Assembly: GCA_051859825.1 (NCBI GenBank)
Contig: JBHYFA010000024.1
Span: 1 to 32,606 of the forward strand
Direction: 5' to 3'
Source: CSBr16-58 sp051859825
GTDB taxonomy: Bacteria; Bacteroidota; Bacteroidia; Flavobacteriales; Schleiferiaceae
DNA: 32,606 bases
Both the position numbers and the translations under genes were made by a program. This document shows positions 1 through 6,134 of this stretch, piece after piece (position 1 is the first letter of the stretch; every line of letters begins with the position of its first letter). The notes under the pieces were generated by a model. That model ran no database searches and was not told the origin of the DNA. It saw only the letters and a list, made by a program, of their open reading frames with translations.

Positions 1-94
1 TTCACCGCGAAGACGCAAAGTTCGCAAAGCAGATTCTCTGCGTTCCTCTGCGCCTCCCGACAGCGCTGCTGTACGGGACAAGTTTCGCGGTGAA
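1..94. repeat. Palindromic repeat element with CGCAAAG-type units (R1)
   Basis: An 11-bp perfect inverted repeat, TTCACCGCGAA at 1-11 and TTCGCGGTGAA at 84-94, encloses short degenerate direct repeats (GACGCAAAG, TTCGCAAAG). The architecture resembles the elements at 4730-4857, 4874-4966 and 11032-11135, but the unit sequence differs. It is non-coding and lies downstream of the alanine dehydrogenase gene. The left end coincides with the window edge, so the element may extend further. Confidence 0.6.
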
Positions 95-116
95 AAAAGA
101 CGCATTTAGCCCACAC

Positions 117-250
117 CAGCCCATCTGTGCCGCGAAGCGAACTGCGCGGGCGTCAGCCCAACTGTGCTTGCGAAGCAAAACTGAGCGGGCGTCAGCCCAC
201 CTGTGCTTGCAAAGCAAAACTGCGCGGGCGCAGCCCAACTGAGCGCGCCA
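117..250. repeat. Tandem repeat, about 38-bp unit, ~3.5 copies
   Basis: Units starting CAGCCC begin at 117, 154, 193 and 231 and are 37, 39 and 38 bp long, followed by a partial unit. The shared core reads roughly CAGCCCAACTGTGCTTGCGA, then AGCAAAACTGCGCGGGCGT. The array runs almost to the stop codon of the alanine dehydrogenase gene (256-258), so it occupies that gene's 3' untranslated region. The open frame across it on the minus strand is a by-product of the repeat, not a gene. Confidence 0.75.
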
Positions 251-255
251 GCGCC

Positions 256-1470
256 TCAAACCCCACCCAAAATCAAACTTGCAGGTGTATAGGGTAGATT
301 ATGCCATTCACCGATAATCTTGGAGGTGAGAACGCCATTGTACATGTAGAGGCCTTTTTGCAGGCAGGGCTGTGAACGTAATGCAGCTTCGATGCCTCCT
401 CTTTCCGCTACATCGAGCAATAGTGGTGTGAGAATGTTGCTGAGTGCTAAACTGGCGGTGCGTGCTACTCTACTGGGAATATTAGGTACACCGTAGTGAA
501 TGATTCCGTGTTTGGTAACCGTTGGGTGATCATGACTGCACAATTCGGAGGTTTCGATGCAACCACCCGTGTCGATGGAAACATCCACGATTACGGAGCC
601 CGACTGCATCTTCGACACCATATTCTCTGTAACAATCACCGGTGCTCGTCCGCCCTCTGGTCGAAGTGCGCCAATGAGTACATCGCAATGCATGAGCGCT
701 TTGGCGAGGATGCTGGGATTGAGAACACTAGTGTAAATGGGAGTGTGCAACCACTCTTGCAAACGACGAAGTTTGTGTAAGCTTTGGTCAAATACTCGCA
801 CGGTAGCGCCCAAACCTAAGGCGGCGCGCGCGGCATAACTGCCAACCGTACCCGCACCGAGTATGACGATGTTGGTTGGCGGAATCCCCGAAACGCCGCC
901 CATCATATAGCCTTTACCCAAGTTTACATTGCTTAAATACTCAGCCGCAATGAGAATGGAGGTGCTCCCGGCAATTTCTCCCATGGCGCGCACAACCGAT
1001 AACTGTCCGTGCTCGTCAACCATTTCTTCATAGGCCAAAGCACAGGCTTTTTTGGCAATGAGTTTCTGGAAATAATCTTTGTTTTTAGCCTTGAGCTGAA
1101 TAGCCGAAAGAATGAGCTGCTTTTCCTTGAGCCAAGAAACTTCTTCGTTGCTTAATGGCTCAACTTTGACTATAATGTCTGCCTCAAAAACTTTTTTTCG
1201 GTCATAAACGATTTCCGCACCCGCCTCGGAATATTCATTATCGGAATAGCGCGAACTTTCGCCCGCACCGCTTTCTACCGCCACCCGATGCCCACGAGCG
1301 CTTAGCAAACTTACCGCGTCGGGTGTTAGACTAACGCGTTTTTCTTGTAAACGGGTTTCTTTGGGTACGCCAATAAACAACTGCTGCTGGCGACGGGAAA
1401 TTTCTAAGGTTTCCTCCTGAGGAAGATATTGGCCAAGCGACCAACTTAGGGATGGATTATCGGTGCTCAT
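256..1470 (-). CDS. ald: Alanine dehydrogenase (AlaDH/PNT family)
   Basis: Probably catalyses NAD-dependent interconversion of L-alanine and pyruvate plus ammonia in the cytoplasm. The 404-residue protein has about 30 extra N-terminal residues before the family start (GVPKETRLQEKRVSLTP, 34-50). It then shows the K102 region (VKVEP), a Rossmann glycine motif GAGTVG at 205-210, and the signature VDVSIDTGGCIETS in the C-terminal half followed by GVPNIPSRVARTAS. The segment that in classical enzymes carries the active-site His (LHLA) reads SAIQLK here, with Gln near 125, so catalysis or substrate may differ. The start ATG overlaps the tsaE stop (ATGA), indicating translational coupling as the last gene of the porX-tsaE-ald operon. 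The family assignment is firm; alanine as substrate is inferred. Confidence 0.85.
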   Translation of the reverse strand: MSTDNPSLSWSLGQYLPQEETLEISRRQQQLFIGVPKETRLQEKRVSLTPDAVSLLSARGHRVAVESGAGESSRYSDNEYSEAGAEIVYDRKKVFEADIIVKVEPLSNEEVSWLKEKQLILSAIQLKAKNKDYFQKLIAKKACALAYEEMVDEHGQLSVVRAMGEIAGSTSILIAAEYLSNVNLGKGYMMGGVSGIPPTNIVILGAGTVGSYAARAALGLGATVRVFDQSLHKLRRLQEWLHTPIYTSVLNPSILAKALMHCDVLIGALRPEGGRAPVIVTENMVSKMQSGSVIVDVSIDTGGCIETSELCSHDHPTVTKHGIIHYGVPNIPSRVARTASLALSNILTPLLLDVAERGGIEAALRSQPCLQKGLYMYNGVLTSKIIGEWHNLPYTPASLILGGV

Positions 1471-1889
1471 AGCTCACAGATTTGAGCGCGTAATTTGCGA
1501 CGGTTGTGATGGTGTTCCAAAAAAACTTCAACGAAGTTTTCAGCGAGGAAAGATACAATATTTTTTGGCCACTCTACCAAACAAATTGCATCGGTGTCTA
1601 AATACTCCGAAATGCCCGATTGGAAAATCTCTTGTTCATCTTTGGTTCTGTACAAATCAAAATGATGAATAACCTGGCCATTGGCCCGCCGGTAGGTATT
1701 GACTAAGCCGTAGGTCGGACTTTGCACGGTGTCTTCCACCTCCCATTTCTGGCATAAGGCTTTGATGAAAGTGGTTTTTCCCGCGCCCACGTTTCCATGG
1801 AACAAAAACAAACGTTGTTCTGAGAAAACACGCAGAAAATCATCAACCACTTCGGGTAGTTCTTCCTCGGAGAAAATGCGCTCCATCAT
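1467..1889 (-). CDS. tsaE: tRNA threonylcarbamoyladenosine biosynthesis ATPase TsaE
   Basis: TsaE is the ATPase that works with TsaB and TsaD to install t6A at position 37 of ANN-decoding tRNAs. The 140-residue length is normal for the family. Visible motifs are the P-loop GNVGAGKTT (32-40), SPTYGLVNTY, the HFDLYR motif and CLVEWPKN. Its start codon abuts the stop of the upstream porX gene (no gap), and its stop overlaps the ald start, so all three genes are probably one transcript. The other t6A genes (tsaB, tsaC, tsaD) are not in this window. Confidence 0.95.
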   Translation of the reverse strand: MMERIFSEEELPEVVDDFLRVFSEQRLFLFHGNVGAGKTTFIKALCQKWEVEDTVQSPTYGLVNTYRRANGQVIHHFDLYRTKDEQEIFQSGISEYLDTDAICLVEWPKNIVSFLAENFVEVFLEHHHNRRKLRAQICEL

Positions 1890-3446
1890 TTAGCTTCGCG
1901 GTGAAAGGTGAACGATGGGAATAATCATTTCTTCCAACGAAATACCTCCATGCTGGAAGGTGTTTTTGTAGTACTTCACGAAGTGATTGTAGTTGTTCGG
2001 ATAGGCAAAAAACATCCTTTCCTTGGCGAAGACGTAGTTGGCACTGATATGCACCTTCGGTAAATGCGCCAATTCAGGTTTGTTGATCTCGAAAACATCC
2101 TTCTTTTCGTAGCTCATATTTTTCCCTTGCTTGTAGCGAAGGTTGGTGGTAATCTCTCGCAAGCCTACCAATTTTGTCGGAACTTCAACGTTGATGGTTC
2201 CGTGGTCGGTGGTGAGGATGAGTTCGGTATCTGTGGAGGCAATTTTTCGCAAAAGGTCGAGTAGGGGAGAGTTTTTAAACCAACTCATGGTCAAACTGCG
2301 ATATGCCTTATCGTCGTCGGCCAATTCCTGAATAAGACGGGTGTCGGTTTTGGCGTGGGAGAGCATGTCCACGAAGTTATAGACCACCACGTTGAGTTGA
2401 TTGCCAAGGATGTTTTTGTAATTGTCGGCCAGTTTTTTCGCCGAAACGTTATTGGTGATCTTGTGGTAGCCAACGGAAATATGCCCCAATCCGTTACGCT
2501 TGAGGTTGTCCAACAGGAAGTCTTCTTCGTAGAGATTTTTTCCTTCATCATCGGTGTCATCGAACCATTTATCGGGAAAGCGCTTCTTGATTTCCGAAGG
2601 CATCAATCCCGCAAAAATGGAGTTACGTGCGTATTGGGTAGCGGTGGGTAGAATGGAGAAGAACATTTTTTCCTCCTGCATACGAAAGTATTGTTGGAAA
2701 ATGGGCTGAATTACTTTCCATTGGTCGTAGCGCAGGTTGTCGATCAAAACCACCATTACCTTTTTTCCTTCTTTCAAAAGAGGGAAGAGGTTTTGTTTGA
2801 AAATGGATGGAGAAAACACGGGGCCGTCGTCATCGCCTTGCATCCAGTCGAGGTAATTTTTCTCGATGAATTTGGCAAAAATTACGTTGGCCTCATTTTT
2901 TTGCATCGTGAGAATCTCCTTCATGGACTCGTCGTCGAGTTTGTCGAGTTCCATTTCCCAATACACAAGTTTCTTGTACATTTCTACCCAATCTTCCACA
3001 TCGCGGAGATTGTTGAGTTCCATGCCTATTTTGCGAAACTCTTGCTGATAATTGCTGGTTGTTTTTTCACTAACCAAGCGATTCTTATCGAGATTCTTCT
3101 TTATGCTAAGTAAAAGTTGGTTCGGATTCACCGGTTTGATGAGGTAATCGGCGATTTGTGCACCAATGGCATCCTCCATAATGTGCTCTTCTTCGCTTTT
3201 TGTGACCATTACCACCGGAAGATTTTGATCCATCTCTCGAATTTGCTGAAGCGTTTCGAGGCCGGAAATGCCGGGCATGTTTTCATCCAAAAACACTAAG
3301 TCATAGCGTTTTTCCTCAATCATATCGAGGGCGTCGTCGCCATTGGTAGCGGTTTCTAAGTCGTATCCTTTCTCTGAAATAAAGAGAATGTGCGGTTTTA
3401 ACAGATCGATTTCATCATCGACCCATAATATTCTAGGTTTTTCCAT
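1890..3446 (-). CDS. porX: PorX-type response regulator with PglZ domain (T9SS regulator)
   Basis: A 518-residue protein in two parts. Residues 1-~120 form a response-regulator receiver domain with a complete phosphorylation site: D10, D11, phospho-acceptor D54, T82, K104. After a helical linker, residues ~220-510 form a PglZ domain of the alkaline-phosphatase superfamily, with the metal-site motif VVLIDNLRYDQW and the later TTDHGT. There is no DNA-binding output domain. This architecture matches PorX, which with the kinase PorY controls type IX secretion in Porphyromonas and has relatives across Bacteroidota. The window also holds a Plug gene and a T9SS cargo gene, consistent with that role. 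The start is ATG, 35 bp from the divergent HD gene. The last codons contain TTCACCGCGAAG, identical to the edge of the repeat at position 1. Confidence 0.88.
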   Translation of the reverse strand: MEKPRILWVDDEIDLLKPHILFISEKGYDLETATNGDDALDMIEEKRYDLVFLDENMPGISGLETLQQIREMDQNLPVVMVTKSEEEHIMEDAIGAQIADYLIKPVNPNQLLLSIKKNLDKNRLVSEKTTSNYQQEFRKIGMELNNLRDVEDWVEMYKKLVYWEMELDKLDDESMKEILTMQKNEANVIFAKFIEKNYLDWMQGDDDGPVFSPSIFKQNLFPLLKEGKKVMVVLIDNLRYDQWKVIQPIFQQYFRMQEEKMFFSILPTATQYARNSIFAGLMPSEIKKRFPDKWFDDTDDEGKNLYEEDFLLDNLKRNGLGHISVGYHKITNNVSAKKLADNYKNILGNQLNVVVYNFVDMLSHAKTDTRLIQELADDDKAYRSLTMSWFKNSPLLDLLRKIASTDTELILTTDHGTINVEVPTKLVGLREITTNLRYKQGKNMSYEKKDVFEINKPELAHLPKVHISANYVFAKERMFFAYPNNYNHFVKYYKNTFQHGGISLEEMIIPIVHLSPRS

Positions 3447-3481
3447 AATATTGCGAAGATACTGTAAAGCGATAATACCCT

Positions 3482-4708
3482 ATGAAATTAGAGGCTAATT
3501 CTTACCAAAAATTTAAGACCTTGAACGATCCGGTCTATGGTTTTGTGCAGATTCCGGACGGACTCATTTTCGACTTGCTCAATCACCCGTGGATGCAACG
3601 TCTGCGAAGGATTTCCCAGACGGCGTTGACCTACATGGTGTATCCTGGTGCTACGCATAATCGACTCCATCACGCCATTGGAGCTACTCATATTGCCAGA
3701 CTTGCCGTGGAGGTGCTGCGCAGAAAGGGTGTGGATATTTCCGCCAAGGAGGAGGAGGGATTGCTGGTGGCGGTGCTGCTGCACGATATTGGTCACGGTC
3801 CGTTTTCCCATACCTTGGAGCATACACTTATTAATGTGCCCCACGAAAGTATTTCTCTGCTCTACATGAAAGAGCTAAACAAGCAGTTTGACGGTCAGCT
3901 TTCGGAGGCGATAAAGATTTTTACCGATACGCATCCGAAGTCTTTTTTACATCAATTGGTAAGCAGTCAGCTCGACATGGATCGCCTCGATTATCTCCGA
4001 CGCGATAGTTTTTTCACGGGTGTATCGGAGGGGATGGTGAATACGGAGCGTTTGATTTCCATGCTCAATGTGGCTAATAATCAGTTGGTGGTTGATGCTA
4101 AGGCGGTGTATTCGATTGAGAAATTTTTGGTTGCCCGACGTTTGATGTACTGGCAGGTGTATTTGCATAAAACGGTGTTGAGTGCCGAGTACATGCTCGT
4201 TCGTATTTTGGAGCGCGCTCGTTTTTTAAGTGAAAATGGGGCAGAAGTTCCGTGTTCGGCCGCGCTGCATTACGTGCTTACCCATAGACTAACGCCAGAT
4301 AATCTTTCCCTCGAAGACTATGCACAGCTCGATGATGTGGATATTTTATCGGCGTTGAAACAATGGATTCATCATGAGGATTCGGTGCTTTCCGGTTTAT
4401 CATCGCGCTTAATCAATCGTCGTTTATTGAAGGTGAAGCTTCGCGAAAAGGCGTTTACGAAGGAAGAGGTGGCCTCGTTTCGACAGCAGGCACGAGATCG
4501 TTTTGGACTGAGTGATGAAGAGGTGGGGTACTTTGTTTTTTCTGATTTGATCGAGAATCGTGCGTACAATACCGAGCGAAGCCATATCTCGCTTTTGGAA
4601 GCGGATGGCTCTATTACGCCTATTTCGGAAGACGCGCATATTATGGATATTCAGGCTTTTAGCAGGACGTTTCGGCAGTACTACCTTTGTTATCCTTCGA
4701 GTAAATGA
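3482..4708 (+). CDS. HD-domain phosphohydrolase (SAMHD1/dGTPase-like)
   Basis: A 408-residue cytoplasmic protein related to the metal-dependent HD hydrolases that include SAMHD1 and bacterial dNTP triphosphohydrolases. Motifs seen are HNRLHHAIGATH (59-70), the HD pair in LLHDIGHGPFSH (H101, D102, H105, H110), and DMDRLDYLRRD (165-175), which supplies the downstream metal-binding Asp. The family suggests hydrolysis of deoxynucleotide triphosphates or another phosphoester, but the substrate cannot be read from the sequence. The gene is divergent from porX with only 35 bp between start codons. A TAGGTTTT box at 3434-3441, one mismatch from TAnnTTTG, could be its -7 promoter element and would then lie within porX. 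Two repeat elements follow the stop codon. Confidence 0.85.
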   Translation: MKLEANSYQKFKTLNDPVYGFVQIPDGLIFDLLNHPWMQRLRRISQTALTYMVYPGATHNRLHHAIGATHIARLAVEVLRRKGVDISAKEEEGLLVAVLLHDIGHGPFSHTLEHTLINVPHESISLLYMKELNKQFDGQLSEAIKIFTDTHPKSFLHQLVSSQLDMDRLDYLRRDSFFTGVSEGMVNTERLISMLNVANNQLVVDAKAVYSIEKFLVARRLMYWQVYLHKTVLSAEYMLVRILERARFLSENGAEVPCSAALHYVLTHRLTPDNLSLEDYAQLDDVDILSALKQWIHHEDSVLSGLSSRLINRRLLKVKLREKAFTKEEVASFRQQARDRFGLSDEEVGYFVFSDLIENRAYNTERSHISLLEADGSITPISEDAHIMDIQAFSRTFRQYYLCYPSSK

Positions 4709-4729
4709 TTTTCTTAATGTTTGTTTCGA

Positions 4730-4857
4730 ACCACGAAAGACACGAAAGACACGAAAGACACGAAAATGTTGCTTCTCAAGGGTTGGAGCGTAACTATGGA
4801 AATTTGAAGGGTAATAACACACAATTTATTTTTCGTGCTTTTCGTGTTTTTCGTGGT
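4730..4857. repeat. Palindromic repeat element with GACACGAAA units (R2)
   Basis: The left arm starts ACCACGAAA at 4730 and carries GACACGAAA repeated with 9-bp period. The right arm ends in TTTCGTGCTTTTCGTG and TTTTTCGTGGT at 4857, its inverted complement. The unique middle (~65 bp) is non-coding. A short frame across the left arm gives a KTRKTRK-like peptide, which is a translation of the repeat and not a gene. Confidence 0.7.
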
Positions 4858-4873
4858 CTAAGAAAATAAAATT

Positions 4874-4966
4874 GTTACACAGCGTTCACAAAGTCACAAA
4901 GTCACAAAGTCACAAAGGTGTAAGTTATACATTAATAGACTCCGTGTTTGTGTAATAGCTGGTTTT
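4874..4966. repeat. Palindromic repeat element with GTCACAAA units (R3)
   Basis: It starts GTTACAC at 4874, carries GTCACAAA repeated at 8-bp period (4890-4917), and ends in TTTGTGTAATAGCT near 4960, which mirrors the start. Both ends match the element at 11032-11140 (GTTACACAAAG and CTTTGTGTAACAGCT), so these two are copies of one subfamily. It lies immediately after R2 and upstream of the RRM gene promoter region. Confidence 0.65.
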
Positions 4967-5000
4967 GGAAAAATATCTATGTTAAATTTGTGTTTCGTTA

Positions 5001-5029
5001 TTTTTGTAAGCAATTACATCGTACATTTG
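5001..5029 (+). promoter_or_regulatory. Candidate promoter of the RRM gene
   Basis: TACATTTG at 5022-5029 is a perfect match to the Bacteroidota -7 box TAnnTTTG. TTTTTG at 5001-5006 could be the -33 box, but the 15-bp spacer is shorter than the usual ~19. Two more perfect -7 boxes lie just upstream (TAAATTTG 4983-4990, TATTTTTG 4999-5006), so the exact start is uncertain. Any of them predicts a leader of roughly 170-210 nt. Confidence 0.45.
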
Positions 5030-5204
5030 CAGCGCAATACGCAATCAATAAGTCGGCTTGCAAGAACCTGTTCGTTGGTTCTACGTATTTAGTCAGGCCG
5101 TTTTCCTCAAATTTTATTGGTGTAAGCAAGGTCGGGCAAGATGCTCAAGAACCTTTATTTTTTTTTTGTTTGACAAAAATCAAACGCCCAAAACCATTTT
5201 CAGT
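5030..5204 (+). promoter_or_regulatory. Long structured 5' leader of the RRM gene
   Basis: Outer stem CGGCTTG (5054-5060) pairs with CAGGCCG (5094-5100, one G-U). Inner stem AGAACC (5063-5068) pairs with GGTTCT (5077-5082) around an 8-nt loop. A second AGAACC at 5148-5153 could pair with the same GGTTCT and is followed directly by a T-rich run (TTTA then ten T, 5154-5167). These look like mutually exclusive pairings, one of them terminator-like. Long leaders are common on cold-responsive RNA-binding protein genes. Function here is inferred from base pairing only. Confidence 0.4.
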
Positions 5205-5471
5205 ATGAAAATTTATGTAGCCAGCATCCCGTTCCGCACCAGTGAAGAAGATCTTCGCGTTGCTTTTGAAGATTACGGTGATGTATCTTCCGTTCGTATC
5301 ATTAAAGATCGTGAAACACAGCGTAGCCGTGGTTTCGGTTTTGTAGAAATGGAAGATGATTCTCAAGCTCGTTCAGCCATTGAAGCCCTACACGGAAGTT
5401 CTTTCCAGGGTCGTGACTTGGTTGTTAACGAAGCACGCCCACGCGAAGAACGCCCTGAAAGAAGATACTAA
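5205..5471 (+). CDS. Small RRM-type RNA-binding protein
   Basis: An 88-residue protein that is almost entirely one RNA recognition motif. RNP2 is IYVASI (3-8) and RNP1 is RGFGFVEM (42-49), with the aromatic residues used for RNA stacking. It ends in a short Arg/Glu-rich tail. Single-RRM proteins of this size occur in Bacteroidota and cyanobacteria as RNA chaperones, often cold-regulated; targets are unknown here. The ATG at 5205 was chosen over an upstream in-frame start at 5058 because the RRM begins immediately after it and the upstream codons fall in the structured leader. The gene is monocistronic, with a strong terminator 23 bp after the stop. Confidence 0.9.
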   Translation: MKIYVASIPFRTSEEDLRVAFEDYGDVSSVRIIKDRETQRSRGFGFVEMEDDSQARSAIEALHGSSFQGRDLVVNEARPREERPERRY

Positions 5472-5493
5472 GGTAAGATTTTTTCGTGATGAA

Positions 5494-5518
5494 AGCCACC
5501 CATTGGGTGGCTTTTTTT
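5494..5518 (+). terminator. Intrinsic terminator of the RRM gene
   Basis: An 8-bp perfect stem AGCCACCC (5494-5501) and GGGTGGCT (5505-5512) with a 3-nt loop is followed by seven T (5512-5518). It sits between the convergent RRM and wbqC genes. On the minus strand only a short T run follows the stem, so it is mainly a plus-strand terminator. Confidence 0.9.
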
Positions 5519-5531
5519 ATTGCGCTCCTAT

Positions 5532-6134
5532 TTATGCGCCCCAATCAATATATGCGCCTTCATTGGCCAAAGCATCAATGATGGAAAGTCCGGGCGTGAA
5601 TGTTTTTTGAAAAACCTGTGGGTAGGGTGGCATCTGAATATTCTCAGGAGCACCATTTTTTGGCCATTCCATGTAGTTTTCAAAATTTTCATTGAGGATA
5701 AAATTGTCTGTACAGCGCAGCCATTTGAGAATTTGCTGGTGCAAGGCAATATTTAAATCCAGCAAAAGCGGGTATTTCCTGCTGAGAATTTCTACCAAAT
5801 CATCTTCAAGGTATTCGAAGAAGGGGGCATTCCGATAGCTCGACCGCAGCGCGTGAATGTGCTCGTCAATCCAGCGCTCTCGATAATTGATTTGCGCTTC
5901 TGACACCTTCACTTTTCCCTTGTCTTTTACCGGGACACTGAGCAGAATGGTGTTTTGAGGGCCGTCAATCCTGCAACGCGTATGAATGCTTTGACGAGGA
6001 AGGGTATCGCCTACTTGAATAATCGGTTGCGCTTGCTGTAAGTAGTAAGCATACCATTCAACCGGCGCTAAATAGCCCAAGGGTAGGGAAAAGCCCGGAT
6101 TTAATCCTCCGTTTGCTTGCGTCGTTTTCTCCAT
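5532..6134 (-). CDS. WbqC family protein
   Basis: A 200-residue protein of the WbqC-like family. Recognisable parts are the N-terminal GYLAPVEWYAYYLQQAQ, the middle TILLSVPVKD, and INYRERWIDEHIHALRSSYRNAPFFEYLEDDL. Family members occur in O-antigen and glycan clusters, but the biochemical activity is not established and no glycan genes are adjacent here. The start ATG lies 34 bp inside the 3' end of lepB, so the two are translationally linked. It is the last gene of the parA-parB-DUF5683-dapB-lepB-wbqC operon, an order common in Bacteroidota, which suggests a core rather than strain-specific role. Later alternative starts cannot be excluded, since residues 1-13 are not obviously conserved. 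Confidence 0.8.
   Translation of the reverse strand: MEKTTQANGGLNPGFSLPLGYLAPVEWYAYYLQQAQPIIQVGDTLPRQSIHTRCRIDGPQNTILLSVPVKDKGKVKVSEAQINYRERWIDEHIHALRSSYRNAPFFEYLEDDLVEILSRKYPLLLDLNIALHQQILKWLRCTDNFILNENFENYMEWPKNGAPENIQMPPYPQVFQKTFTPGLSIIDALANEGAYIDWGA

Noticed and set aside
2..259. 85-residue open frame on the minus strand across the window edge
   Set aside because: It runs through the R1 element and the 38-bp tandem array, and its peptide is periodic because the DNA is repeated. No protein family resemblance.
4560..4793. Open frame ending in KTRKTRKTRK
   Set aside because: It overlaps the end of the HD gene in another frame and the basic tail is a translation of the GACACGAAA repeats.
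4886..4917. CRISPR-like array of short repeats
   Set aside because: The 8-bp units have no spacers, and no cas gene is nearby. They are part of a palindromic element.
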